Assembly (NCBI GenBank): GCA_001970955.1
Contig: MPUH01000486.1
Coordinates: forward strand, 1-51,006
DNA: 51,006 bases
Source of the DNA: Stentor coeruleus
Taxonomy: Eukaryota; Ciliophora; Heterotrichea; Heterotrichida; Stentoridae
Direction: 5' to 3'
The position numbers and the translations under genes were made by a program. This document shows, piece by piece, positions 1-10,095 of the stretch (the stretch's first letter is position 1; each line of letters opens with the position of its first letter). A model generated the notes under the pieces. That model was not told the origin of the DNA, searched no databases, and was given only the letters and a program-made list of their open reading frames with translations.

Positions 1-391
1 TTTCTCTACCAAGGATAATTCATATATATTTTTTTATTAGATATAATATAATCTTGTTGTGAATAAAATTATTTTCTACTTATTTATATAAGGTTTAGTT
101 AATCTTAACTTTTTACATATTTTTTAGTAAATAATATCTATAAAGAAATAAAATCATATTATAAACTTAATAAATTATTCGAATAAACATTTTATCTTAG
201 TATTGAAATACTACTATTATATAACTTAATTCATTTATTACTCTCTTAATCAATCCTATTTGATCTTTAGAAAATATAATCATATTTTTTCCTAAAAAAG
301 CAAATGTATAATAAACTTCATAATATAATAAATAATCCAATCAAAGATATTCAAATTATAATTTTATTCCTAAAGCCTTAAACCTTTTCTA
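1..391. other. AT-rich intergenic, no gene seen
   Basis: This stretch is very AT-rich with stops in every frame. It lies downstream of the minus-strand gene ending at 392 and presumably holds its 3' untranslated region. No RNA gene, repeat or coding trace was recognised. Confidence 0.5.
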
Positions 392-3300
392 TTATCTCCA
401 CTTAAACTTATCTCTTCTATCTTTAATAACAGCTCCAAGTTTCTTGAAATCTTCTTGATACTCCTGTGGAATAAGCGTGCACAAGCTCCATGCATTTTTT
501 GTATCTAAACCTATTCTATTTATCATTGGAGAATATACCAAAAAGAATAAAACCACAGAAAAAACACTATAAAGAACCATAAGTACATTTTGCCAAATTT
601 TCATAGTTTTTTGTTGTTCTTTATAATCATCTTCATAAAGATTTGATGAGTATAAAAGTGCATCATACAAATATCTATTGTCTAAATCCCTAAGTAAAGT
701 AACATCTTCACTTTGTAAATATATCTGAGCTTCTGTAAGATTATTTCCAATAAACCCTGTTGATACTTTTTGTAATATATTTCTTGCTAATGTTGTATAT
801 ATACCTAATGCACTATGTAAACCTTGAGCCATAGCTTGATCTCCAATAGATAAACATTGTTCACTTATACTTCGATTAACTGGAGCTATACATCCATTTT
901 TAAAAAGAAGTTCTTCATGAGTTGTACCTCGTTTATCATTAAAGTTCAACCCTTCGTCAGGGTTACCAAATATTAGCGAATTTTCTACATAATCAAGCTC
1001 AGCAATTAAAGAAAGGGCATATTGATAAGGAGATCCACGATCTTGTTTAGCGAAAATCGCGTATTTATATCCATAATCTGTAATATTCTCTAAAATTGAT
1101 TCGGTAATCCAAGTATCGATAGCTCTTGTTAACTCTTTACGACGACTTGCCCAATTTAAATGAACTGGTTCGTTTTTAAGAATATTTCCAACAACTTCGA
1201 ACCCTGTATAATAAATTAAATAGAAATACACAACCGATACAATAAAGAAACAAAAGAGTTTTGCTATCATAATTGTCTTCTGCTTAGGGTCATAAGCAAG
1301 AACAGTTTTTTTCTCTATTGGTTTTTTCTTTTTAGTTGAATTTTGTTTTTTAAAATCTTTATCATCATTTTCATCTTTCTTTTCTTCTTCTTGTATCTCT
1401 TCTTGGTTTAGTTCTTCCAAATCTAGATTCGCTTGTTCATTCAAAATATTCAGCCTATCACAACATTTTGCTTTCATAACCCTGCATACATAACTTGGAA
1501 TCTCAAAAAATATTTCCCATATTTCTCTTCTTGAATTTTCTAATGTTTTAACCGAAGGGATTATTGCAAATGCAGCACATACTACTAATAATAAAATAGA
1601 TCCACTTATAAGAATAATTGCAATTATCCTTTGTGATTCTAAATCTCTTTGTGCAGCAAAAACATAAAGTTCAGCAGATTTATTAAGATATTCAACAGTC
1701 TCACCGTTTCCGTTTCTGAAAAGATAAAAGGCTCTATGATTTTTCATGTCAATAGTTGTTAATTTGAATTCCTTATCAAGCATAAATCCTTGTAAAGAAA
1801 GTCCAGATATAGAGTCGTAAACGTTTTTTTTAATTTCTCTTACTAGGCTTCCTTCTCTAAAGTATGTTGCAACATCTTCATCTTTAAAAAATTTCTTTTC
1901 GCTTGCAGTAAGAACCTTATAATTTGTGTATATCTCTAAGTTTATTTTATGCATATCATATGTATCTTCAGACATCCACGTGAAAAAATCTTCTCTGCTT
2001 GTTTCAGTATTTACAATAGAAGAATTATCATATAAATGAAACATTCTTGCATAAAAAGCTAAACTTCTAGCATAGTGTCTACAATTTCCTACAAGGTTTA
2101 CATAATGTGAAAGTTTTTCATTATCAGCAATTGAACTAGCAATAATAGCATATGTAACAATTGAAGTTACAATAAGCACAACTATCGTCAATATCAAAGT
2201 TATCTTGAATCTAAAAACAAACTTAGATGTAATATTATACTCATATGAAATAAGTGCTTTGATTGATTTATTAAATTGAGCAACTGAAGCCATACTTGAA
2301 GTAACACTTCTAGAAGAACTATGCGCATCACCAGATTCAAGATCAGCATCTTCATCATTACTTTTTTCGCTTACAGGTTTTTTTTCATCATTTTCCCCAC
2401 TTTCTGAAAAATCTTCAGATTCTTCTTTATCCCCACTTTCTTCATCATTTTCACTAATACTTGAACCTGATTTATCAGAACATTCTACTGCAATAAAGTC
2501 ATCAATTTTAACATGTTTTGCAAATGATTTTGTAGGTTTATCATTCCTATGTTCTTCCATACTAGCTGTACTACTTGAATTAGCATCTTTAACTTTCTTA
2601 ATACTCTCTCCTGTTAGTTTAGATTTATCCATAACTCTTGTACTATCTAATGGAATTTTAGTTTCTTCTAAATCTTCAACTTCTTCACTTTCTTCTTCAG
2701 ATTCTTCGGATTCTTCAGATTCTGATTCTTCATTTTCATCTGATTTTTTCTTGCCTTTTTTATCATCACTTTCCTCATTTTCTTCGCTTTCCTCATTTTC
2801 TTTACTTTCATCACTTTCTTCTTTATCTTCACTACCTTTACTTGATAAACTATCAGCTTCTTCTTTACTTGAAGATTTATTGTTTTCATCAGAAATACTA
2901 TGGCTTTCGTCACTTGATTCAGAAATATCTTTAATATTATTATCTTGTAAAGGAATCACAGGATTTTGTACTTTCACATCCTGAACTAATAAATTTGGAG
3001 ATAGCATAGGTCTTATCTCATTAAACTCCGGATGATGAATAACTGTTCCCTGACCATTTTTTTCAAGTTTTTCAAGAATTTCAATTTTCAAAACATATGC
3101 TTTATGTCCCCCTATAACTAAATCACTAAGTTTTAAAAGTAGTTTATATAAAAATCTTTCATGGTCACAACTATATTCAAACCCTTCTTCACTCATCATT
3201 TTATCTTTATTATTTTCAAATCCATGTATAATATTAACTATTTTCTGTTCAGTGCTTTTTGAATTAGCTATTTCTAATATTTCATTACATAAAGATGTAC

Positions 3301-5527
3301 ATCCAGTTATAATTAATTCAGTATTCAATATTATAATCTCATATTTTGGGTTAGTTGGTTTAACAATTGCTGACATATATGGAGGTAATTCTCCACATGG
3401 GACAATTTTAACAAGTAGTCTAGCTTCAAAAATATTATTATTTTTATTAGCAAAATATAGGACAAGATCTTGTTTATCGATAACAGAATATTTGCCAAAT
3501 TGATGAAAGTTTTTAATATATTCGTCATGTGTTTCACTAAAAGGTGAAGGGATAATAAGTGAAACATTTCTTCCAACCATCTCAGCTGAAAGGTATCCAA
3601 ATAACTGACATGCTGAAGCATTAGCTTTTTGGATTTCGCCAATAGTTTCAAAATCCCCAGAAATCCTAAAAATCGCATTATCTGAATCAAAATACGATAA
3701 AGGTTGGGATAATGTGCTTTCAACATTTGAATTAATTTGCTTTTCTTGAGCTTCTTCTAACATCTCTGCTTTATTTAAATGTCTTTGCCCAAGTTCAGCA
3801 AAGTTATTTAAACTACTAAGAAACCAGCCATACATCCTCAAAGCTTGTATGCTTCTAGAATTAAGTTTTATGAGTTTATCATAATTATCTTTAGTCACAA
3901 CAATAAGCTTAGAAGTTTCTTCAGAGATTTTATTTAGTTTTTGTATTCTTGGAGCTTTAGACTCTAATTCTGACCAGAAAAAAAACTGAGATCGAGTTAC
4001 AGTTTCATCATTTTTTTGTGCAGTTTGGAATGCTTTTTCAAATAGTTCATATTGATAAGCATCATCAGTCATACTTGACATATAAAAACTCTCTGATGTT
4101 CTTCGAAACTGATACAAAGCATATTGTGAATCAAGTTTATTAGCTAAAGCTAAACCTCTAAAGCAGTGGATCATAGCTAGAATATAATTCTCAAATACAT
4201 GTAATTGAATAAGCCCAGACCATAAATATAACAACTCAGCATTAGGGAATTTTTTAAAAGCTTCATTGAAAAGGTCTTCTAACTCTTTTAATATTGACTC
4301 ATGTAAAATTTTAAACTCTTGGCTTTCTTGAATATCTGCATCTCCATACATCATTTTTAAATGTTTTTTCTTAGCTTCTTCTAATTTTAACACCAGCATC
4401 CTTGCTTTTATTTCAACTTGATATGGATTAGTTAAATGCTGCATACTTTTATCTTGTAAACTCTTAGATCTTTTAGCTACATAAATACGTGTAACTTGAA
4501 TAAGACAAGGTGTTAAGAAATAAAACATCATAGTTACTGAAGAATTTGATGAATCTGTACTATTAAATACTTCAGCAACAAGCATACAAAATATCGCTGT
4601 TGTAAAACTTGTTAAACTTGCTAATCTCAGATCTAAAATTGTTTGGTTATAGTAAGGAAGGTATTGAACATAAGCATAACATAGAATAAGGCCTACAACT
4701 AAACTGATTACTAGAAAGAGGATAACTTTACCTTTTATGTCAACAAAGTGATAGGAAAATATTATAACAATATACCCTGCATATCTTAACAGTTTAAAAC
4801 GTGTATGAGGCATTGATGTAACCCCTCCACATAGAGCACACATATCATAATAAAGCATACCTGAAAAGCTTATAACTCCAATAAATAATACTGCAAAGAA
4901 AACAAAAGCAATCATATATTGATAACCTTCAGGAGCAGCTAAACATGCATCTTTGTTATTAAGTGAACAAGACATAGCAAAAGCTAAAGAGTCTAAGAAT
5001 GGTATAAGTAATATAGAAGTTACTAAGGTGATCATAAGTTTCATTAGCTTTATACAAAACTTGACTACAGAATGACTTAAGTGCTTTGAAAATGCTAAAA
5101 GTGTTCCTACAAGTAAGATTGTTGCTGTAAAAATAGCGATAATTATAAGCAATGCTAAAAAACTAGTTTCATTTATTCGAAAATAATGATCGAATCGAAA
5201 AACCCAGCAAACGTCAATTATCCACTGAGTTTGAGTTAAGTTCCAAGAGGTATTTGTATCATATGGACCAATCTTAGAGTACTTGCCATCATTAAGAATA
5301 ATACTTAGTAATTGAAGGGTTTCTACTAGTATCATTAAAATATAATAGTGAAGGGCAATGGAAATTTTGTTTGTGTTTAATCTTAGGAACACACAAAAAA
5401 TCCTTTTCTTTACGCTTTTTATGAATTGATCTTTCTTATCGGTATCTTTTTCTTGGTCTTCATCGTCATTATCATTTAGCTTCAAATACTCAGCCTCATC
5501 AACATGGCCTTTCATATTTATAACCAT
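392..5527 (-). CDS. TmcB/TmcC-like multi-pass membrane protein with PAS domain
   Basis: The 1,711-residue protein is an integral membrane protein of the 'tiny macrocysts' (TmcB/TmcC) type, a family known from Dictyostelium and expanded in ciliates. Its molecular role is not established. About seven hydrophobic segments occupy residues ~55-360. A helical TPR-like stretch follows (~430-580, with YLWSGLIQLHVFENY), then a PAS domain at ~625-735 (ANASACQLFGYLSAEMVGRN). A Glu/Ser/Asp/Lys-rich linker spans ~880-1135. Further membrane segments include TLILTIVVLIVT-like, IIAIILISGSILLLVVCAAF and LFCFFIVSVVYFYLIYY, with a soluble segment between the first two, and a last one near the C terminus. A Lys/Glu-rich loop lies between membrane segments at ~1410-1450. 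The PAS domain suggests sensing of a ligand or redox state; that is inference. The ATG at 5527 is the first in frame, and another Met follows four codons later. The open frame needs no intron. Confidence 0.8.
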   Translation of the reverse strand: MVINMKGHVDEAEYLKLNDNDDEDQEKDTDKKDQFIKSVKKRIFCVFLRLNTNKISIALHYYILMILVETLQLLSIILNDGKYSKIGPYDTNTSWNLTQTQWIIDVCWVFRFDHYFRINETSFLALLIIIAIFTATILLVGTLLAFSKHLSHSVVKFCIKLMKLMITLVTSILLIPFLDSLAFAMSCSLNNKDACLAAPEGYQYMIAFVFFAVLFIGVISFSGMLYYDMCALCGGVTSMPHTRFKLLRYAGYIVIIFSYHFVDIKGKVILFLVISLVVGLILCYAYVQYLPYYNQTILDLRLASLTSFTTAIFCMLVAEVFNSTDSSNSSVTMMFYFLTPCLIQVTRIYVAKRSKSLQDKSMQHLTNPYQVEIKARMLVLKLEEAKKKHLKMMYGDADIQESQEFKILHESILKELEDLFNEAFKKFPNAELLYLWSGLIQLHVFENYILAMIHCFRGLALANKLDSQYALYQFRRTSESFYMSSMTDDAYQYELFEKAFQTAQKNDETVTRSQFFFWSELESKAPRIQKLNKISEETSKLIVVTKDNYDKLIKLNSRSIQALRMYGWFLSSLNNFAELGQRHLNKAEMLEEAQEKQINSNVESTLSQPLSYFDSDNAIFRISGDFETIGEIQKANASACQLFGYLSAEMVGRNVSLIIPSPFSETHDEYIKNFHQFGKYSVIDKQDLVLYFANKNNNIFEARLLVKIVPCGELPPYMSAIVKPTNPKYEIIILNTELIITGCTSLCNEILEIANSKSTEQKIVNIIHGFENNKDKMMSEEGFEYSCDHERFLYKLLLKLSDLVIGGHKAYVLKIEILEKLEKNGQGTVIHHPEFNEIRPMLSPNLLVQDVKVQNPVIPLQDNNIKDISESSDESHSISDENNKSSSKEEADSLSSKGSEDKEESDESKENEESEENEESDDKKGKKKSDENEESESEESEESEEESEEVEDLEETKIPLDSTRVMDKSKLTGESIKKVKDANSSSTASMEEHRNDKPTKSFAKHVKIDDFIAVECSDKSGSSISENDEESGDKEESEDFSESGENDEKKPVSEKSNDEDADLESGDAHSSSRSVTSSMASVAQFNKSIKALISYEYNITSKFVFRFKITLILTIVVLIVTSIVTYAIIASSIADNEKLSHYVNLVGNCRHYARSLAFYARMFHLYDNSSIVNTETSREDFFTWMSEDTYDMHKINLEIYTNYKVLTASEKKFFKDEDVATYFREGSLVREIKKNVYDSISGLSLQGFMLDKEFKLTTIDMKNHRAFYLFRNGNGETVEYLNKSAELYVFAAQRDLESQRIIAIILISGSILLLVVCAAFAIIPSVKTLENSRREIWEIFFEIPSYVCRVMKAKCCDRLNILNEQANLDLEELNQEEIQEEEKKDENDDKDFKKQNSTKKKKPIEKKTVLAYDPKQKTIMIAKLFCFFIVSVVYFYLIYYTGFEVVGNILKNEPVHLNWASRRKELTRAIDTWITESILENITDYGYKYAIFAKQDRGSPYQYALSLIAELDYVENSLIFGNPDEGLNFNDKRGTTHEELLFKNGCIAPVNRSISEQCLSIGDQAMAQGLHSALGIYTTLARNILQKVSTGFIGNNLTEAQIYLQSEDVTLLRDLDNRYLYDALLYSSNLYEDDYKEQQKTMKIWQNVLMVLYSVFSVVLFFLVYSPMINRIGLDTKNAWSLCTLIPQEYQEDFKKLGAVIKDRRDKFKWR

Positions 5528-7873
5528 AATAGGTAAGGTTTAATTTAGGTAAGATACTAATAACGTAAAGGGTTTTTATCTGGAACTAGAATTTATTTTT
5601 TAAACAATAGAAATTCTTAGGTTTTTAAGAAACTCTAGTAAAATTTATAATACTTAATAAAATATGTTCTGTAATTACGAAATACAGAGGATGATTATGG
5701 GAAATATTTAAAAATCATGCAGCCTTTGTGTTTAGAAATTATAAAAATCTATAATAAGGCATGTAATTAGTAATTCCCTATATAGTCTTTAAGAATTCCA
5801 AGTTGCCAACTTTATTGAAATGAATAACTTTGAAAAAATATAATTTTTTATCAGTTTCATGAGGCTATTATGGATAACTATACAAATATCCCTGATTTTA
5901 AAACTTTAAACTATTTTCTCAATGCAATTTTTTTATGTATAAGTGATTATTTAGAAGAATACTTAAAAGAGTCTATTGAAAACACTTTATTTAAAATGCA
6001 AAACATATCTAATATTTGAGATTTTTACTTTTGGGTTAGCTTTATGACCTCAAAGCGAAATTATAATTTCTGCATATAGAGTATTATGAATGAAATATAA
6101 AACAAATCCAAATGATTTTAAACTAAGGTTTAAAATATATAAGAGAGAGCATATCATCAATCAATATAAAATAAAAGGATTGAACTCTTAAAGACTTTAG
6201 CTTCTCTTAGTGTAGAGTTAAACAAGGAACTCATATTTTAGTTGTTTTTGATCATGAACTAAACATAATACTAGGATTTTTCTTTAAAATTAGTTATCAA
6301 ATGATAATCAAAAGATATAACTTAATGACTGAATCTTTCTATTTGAAGGTACTAGAATACTTTTATAAAACTCAAAAGATAAAAGTTCTGATTTTTTGCT
6401 TTAAAAGCTAAAATAACTAAACTTTTTTAACCTAAACTGAATATTGATTTAATTATTCTTAGCAGTTTATGTTCAGAATGCTTATTAAAGAGACCTAATA
6501 GTATCAAAAAAGTTGTAATAAATGTCTTGGTTTAGAAGAATTAGCAAAATGATAAACTTTAAAGCTCAAATAAATTTCTTTTATAAACCTTATTCAATCT
6601 TATAATTTTTTAAACTTAAAACCCTTACTAAGTATTTTTGAGCTCTACATTTGAGAAAAATACACAAATTCCTAACTGTGTGCACTTTAATAAAATATTC
6701 ATGCAATTTCCATAATTTCATATTATGTTTATATTGATTTTGAATTTTCTCTAATTTTACAGTATTTCTAATATGCATAACTTCAAAGTATTATAATTTG
6801 TAATTTCAATTATCACAATATTATTCTCTATTTATATATTTTCATTATTTTTGTAATTAAATTTTAGGATTGTTTATTTTTTTTTAAAGATAAAACTCTA
6901 CATGTTTATTTTTAGATATAATCAATATACCACTTTAATAATTTTCTCCCGTACTATATATTTATTATATTATCCTTTAAAAACTAAGAATACTTAGAAG
7001 AATCAATTAAAACTAGGCTTCTTCTATTATATATTTTCGGTATTAGCCAAATTGTATTTTTCTAATATTTATTGTATAAATGGGATATTGCTTGATTAAG
7101 TATAAATTTAAGAATGATTACTGAAAATAATTTTTTTTAATTTACTTACCTTTACAGTAAATCAAATACAATATTCACGCGAACTATAAAAAACACTATT
7201 TTTTATCCAAAAATCTATAAAATAAGTCCAAATACCAACTTTTCAGCATAAACCAAATAATTCTTAACTTAATTATTAATACATAAGCATATTACCACAA
7301 TTATTTCAAGCTTTTATTCCCTCATAATGCTTATAATATTTTTTTTCTATCTAATAATAATCATAAAAACTTAAAACCAAAAATTTCTATCTATTTTATC
7401 AATACCTTATATTTTATAGTTATATCAATTTTGATTCTCATCAACCTCAATTCCATAAGCTGTTTAATAGTAAATAAATGATAAAATTAATCATCCTAGA
7501 ATTATTTACATTGACTTTAGCTAGTACATTCTTGAAAGAAAATAAATCACATCAGTAAATGGAGAAGTTATTTACATAAAATCAATTGAAGCCAGAGAGA
7601 TAAGTAATATCAAATCTTTCTAGTCTATAATACCTTATGTTCCTCATCTTATCTGCTATCTTGTGCATAAAAAAACTATTAGCATAAGTCCTTGCTTGTA
7701 TTAGAAGATCTAAAACTTATCATTATTTCTATAAAAGCTAATATCACAGTCAAAATTTATAACCAACATAAGACAACTGATACTAACATTAACAATATAG
7801 AATTTCTGTTAATTATGATGATTATTATAATGAAAGCAATATGATTAAAAATATTATAAACCATTATCTAACT
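5528..7873. other. 2.3-kb gene-free interval with possible decayed coding
   Basis: No intact gene is visible. The first ~250 bases are the upstream region of the minus-strand gene starting at 5527. At 5870-6019 (+) there is a 49-codon ORF. Short stretches with coding-like amino-acid texture follow at ~6173-6240, ~6229-6407 and ~6465-6560; the last has Cys pairs (CSEC, then CNKC in another frame). These are separated by stops and frame changes. From ~6600 to 7870 the DNA is simple AT-rich sequence. A 62-codon frame at 6590-6778 (-) has low-complexity composition and is not called. The decayed-gene reading is weak and no family is assigned. Confidence 0.35.
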
Positions 7874-10039
7874 TTACTTTTTCTTCCTTGGATTGTTTAC
7901 CTTTTTAGTATGTTTTGAGGGTTTTACTTGCTGCAAAGACTTAGTATTTAGTCCATCTTCAATAATTTTCCCATTAATCATCAAGCCCATCCCTGCAGGT
8001 GCTGGTTCAAATTTAACAGGAATCGGGTCGTTTTTCACTTTAACTTCAGCCTCTTGCTTTTTTATCAAACTTTTCCCTTTCAACATAAATCCTCTATCTT
8101 CATTCCCATCAATATCAGCACTAACTTTACTAGTTGCCAACAACATTTCACTTGTTTCAAAGTCTTCATCATCTTTATCAAAAGCAATTTCCTCATCTTC
8201 ATCTATAGGTGCATTTATATCATATCCTCTCATTTGCAATTCTTCTTCAGTAACTTCTTCTAAAATATCCTTTTCCATAGGTGGGACAATTTCTTCAACT
8301 TCTGCCCATAATGACGACCCATCATCAAATCCATTTTCCTCAAGCATTCTTTTTTGTGCCATAATCAAACTTTGAAGATCCATAATAGTTTTTTCTTGTA
8401 TAAGCAATTGAAGTTCAAGTTCTACATTAGTCTGCTCTAAAATATGAGTTTTAATTAAAAGCTCTAAAAAATCCCTTTTTTCCTGAAACTTGATCTTAGA
8501 CTCAATTGAACCTCTTATAGCTTTTCCTCTAGACATATTTTCTTGTAACTGCACAAGCATCATTTTTTTCCTTTTATTATTCTTATCAGTACTTGCTTTC
8601 AACAATTGTATATCCTTAAATTCTTTTCTTATATGTGAAGGTACAGCACTTAAAGGTCTTCCTTCTTCATATTTCGGCAACTCTTTATTCTCCTCTTCTT
8701 TTTTCCATACAACAACCTCAGCCTGTCTTCTTTTAATCTCCAATATATTCAAAGCATTTTGTTCTTCTAATTCAAGTAAAGCTCTTCGTAATTGTATCCT
8801 TTCTTGGAAATTCTCAAAAATATCAGCCTGAAGTTTTTTCATTTCTAAATCGTCTTGTAATCTTCCACAACTACATTTGCATTCATTTTCCGAAGGATAT
8901 GCTAAACCTTTTCCAAGCTGGACCTTAAGAGACTCAATTTCATTCCTAAGATCTGATATAATATTCTTATATTCTGCAATATGCAAAGCAACAAGTTTTT
9001 TATTCGCTGAAACTTTATACTTGATATTTTTAGCTCTACTAGCATACTTAAGAGTATTCACACTTTCTTCAAATTGTGAAGCTGCAGGAGAAATATTAGA
9101 TATCATAACAGTCCTACAATTCCCTCCTAAAGAATCTTTAAGCATACGAGTTAGTTTTGAATCACGATAAGGGACGAAAAATCCTTTTTTCGACTTGTCT
9201 CCTAAAGCATTGATACAATTGGCTAAAGCTAATAATGATCTATTAATTTTTGCACCTTCCAACAACCTAATACCTCTATTTTCTGTCACAGTCCCTCTTT
9301 CTGATCCTGCAAGGTCTATAAGACTAAGTTTTCCCTGATAAATATTCACTTCAGTTGCTTGGATTCTATCACGTTGAGAAAGTGTTACTTGAAATATCGC
9401 ATGTGATCTTGAAGAGGTCTGATTCGCATTTGTAGCTTCAGTTGTCCTTCTTTTATTCCCTGTACTTAACAAATTCATTACTTGTTCAGTACTTTCAGCT
9501 GAAAATTCAGTCACTCCAGCAATAACAACACCTCTAAGTGGATCATCTCTAAGGTCTAAATAGTTATTTGAAGGATTTAGCAAATCTCGAATTGCCTCGT
9601 TGTAGATTTCGACATATGAAATTTTTATATCATAAAGTTTATCTAAATCCATTTCGATTTGATTGAACATTTCTCTTATTGTCAAAATTGCTATACCTGG
9701 ATCATCTTGTGAACCTAACATTGTATAAGTTTTTCCAGAACCGGTTGGACCATAAGCGAATACACATGCATTTATACCGCGTAATGCTGGATGTATTAGC
9801 TCTACTACAGTTTTTGAAAAAACTTCTTCGTTTGGTGCATCTTTGAAAATTTTATCGAATACGTATCTTTGTTCCCGAGACCTGTGAAGCAAGTTTTTTT
9901 TCTCTTCGAAATCACTCATGTCGAGGATGATAAGCAGGGTGTCTTCGACTCTTGTTACATCACGATCATTGTTGGAAACCTCTTTAGAATTTAGAGGGCG
10001 GATTCTTATTGCTACAAGCATGTTTGCTTCATCAGACAT
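7874..10039 (-). CDS. kinesin-8 family motor (KIF19/KIF18-like)
   Basis: This 721-residue protein is a microtubule motor with an N-terminal catalytic domain (residues ~5-345). The P-loop is GPTGSGKTYTMLG, switch I is NQTSSRSHAIF, switch II is LIDLAGSER, and the conserved YRDSKLTRMLKDSLGG follows. P-loop wording (GPTGSGKTYTMLGSQDDPGI), INRSLLALANCINALGDK and a neck of the YASRAKNIKYKV type resemble kinesin-8, especially KIF19. KIF19 shortens microtubules at ciliary tips in animals; a role in ciliary length here is inference. Coiled coil covers ~350-570, followed by an acidic segment (~600-690) and a basic C terminus ending in RKKK. The gene lies 56 nt downstream of the kinesin-1 gene on the same strand. 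The ATG at 10039 gives a normal short N terminus ahead of the first motor strand. Subfamily assignment is by motif memory, not phylogeny. Confidence 0.9.
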   Translation of the reverse strand: MSDEANMLVAIRIRPLNSKEVSNNDRDVTRVEDTLLIILDMSDFEEKKNLLHRSREQRYVFDKIFKDAPNEEVFSKTVVELIHPALRGINACVFAYGPTGSGKTYTMLGSQDDPGIAILTIREMFNQIEMDLDKLYDIKISYVEIYNEAIRDLLNPSNNYLDLRDDPLRGVVIAGVTEFSAESTEQVMNLLSTGNKRRTTEATNANQTSSRSHAIFQVTLSQRDRIQATEVNIYQGKLSLIDLAGSERGTVTENRGIRLLEGAKINRSLLALANCINALGDKSKKGFFVPYRDSKLTRMLKDSLGGNCRTVMISNISPAASQFEESVNTLKYASRAKNIKYKVSANKKLVALHIAEYKNIISDLRNEIESLKVQLGKGLAYPSENECKCSCGRLQDDLEMKKLQADIFENFQERIQLRRALLELEEQNALNILEIKRRQAEVVVWKKEEENKELPKYEEGRPLSAVPSHIRKEFKDIQLLKASTDKNNKRKKMMLVQLQENMSRGKAIRGSIESKIKFQEKRDFLELLIKTHILEQTNVELELQLLIQEKTIMDLQSLIMAQKRMLEENGFDDGSSLWAEVEEIVPPMEKDILEEVTEEELQMRGYDINAPIDEDEEIAFDKDDEDFETSEMLLATSKVSADIDGNEDRGFMLKGKSLIKKQEAEVKVKNDPIPVKFEPAPAGMGLMINGKIIEDGLNTKSLQQVKPSKHTKKVNNPRKKK

Positions 10040-10095
10040 TTTATTTATAAACTTTTGTTTGGAATAACTTAAGAGTATATATTAAATTTACTTAT

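Noticed and set aside
2668..2984. Open frames on both strands across the acidic linker of the TmcB-like gene
   Set aside because: They are antisense or shifted readings of a repetitive Glu/Ser-coding tract (Ser/Leu-rich or Lys-rich products) with no independent support.
6590..6778. 62-codon minus-strand ORF
   Set aside because: Short, with no recognisable feature, in simple AT-rich DNA; expected by chance.
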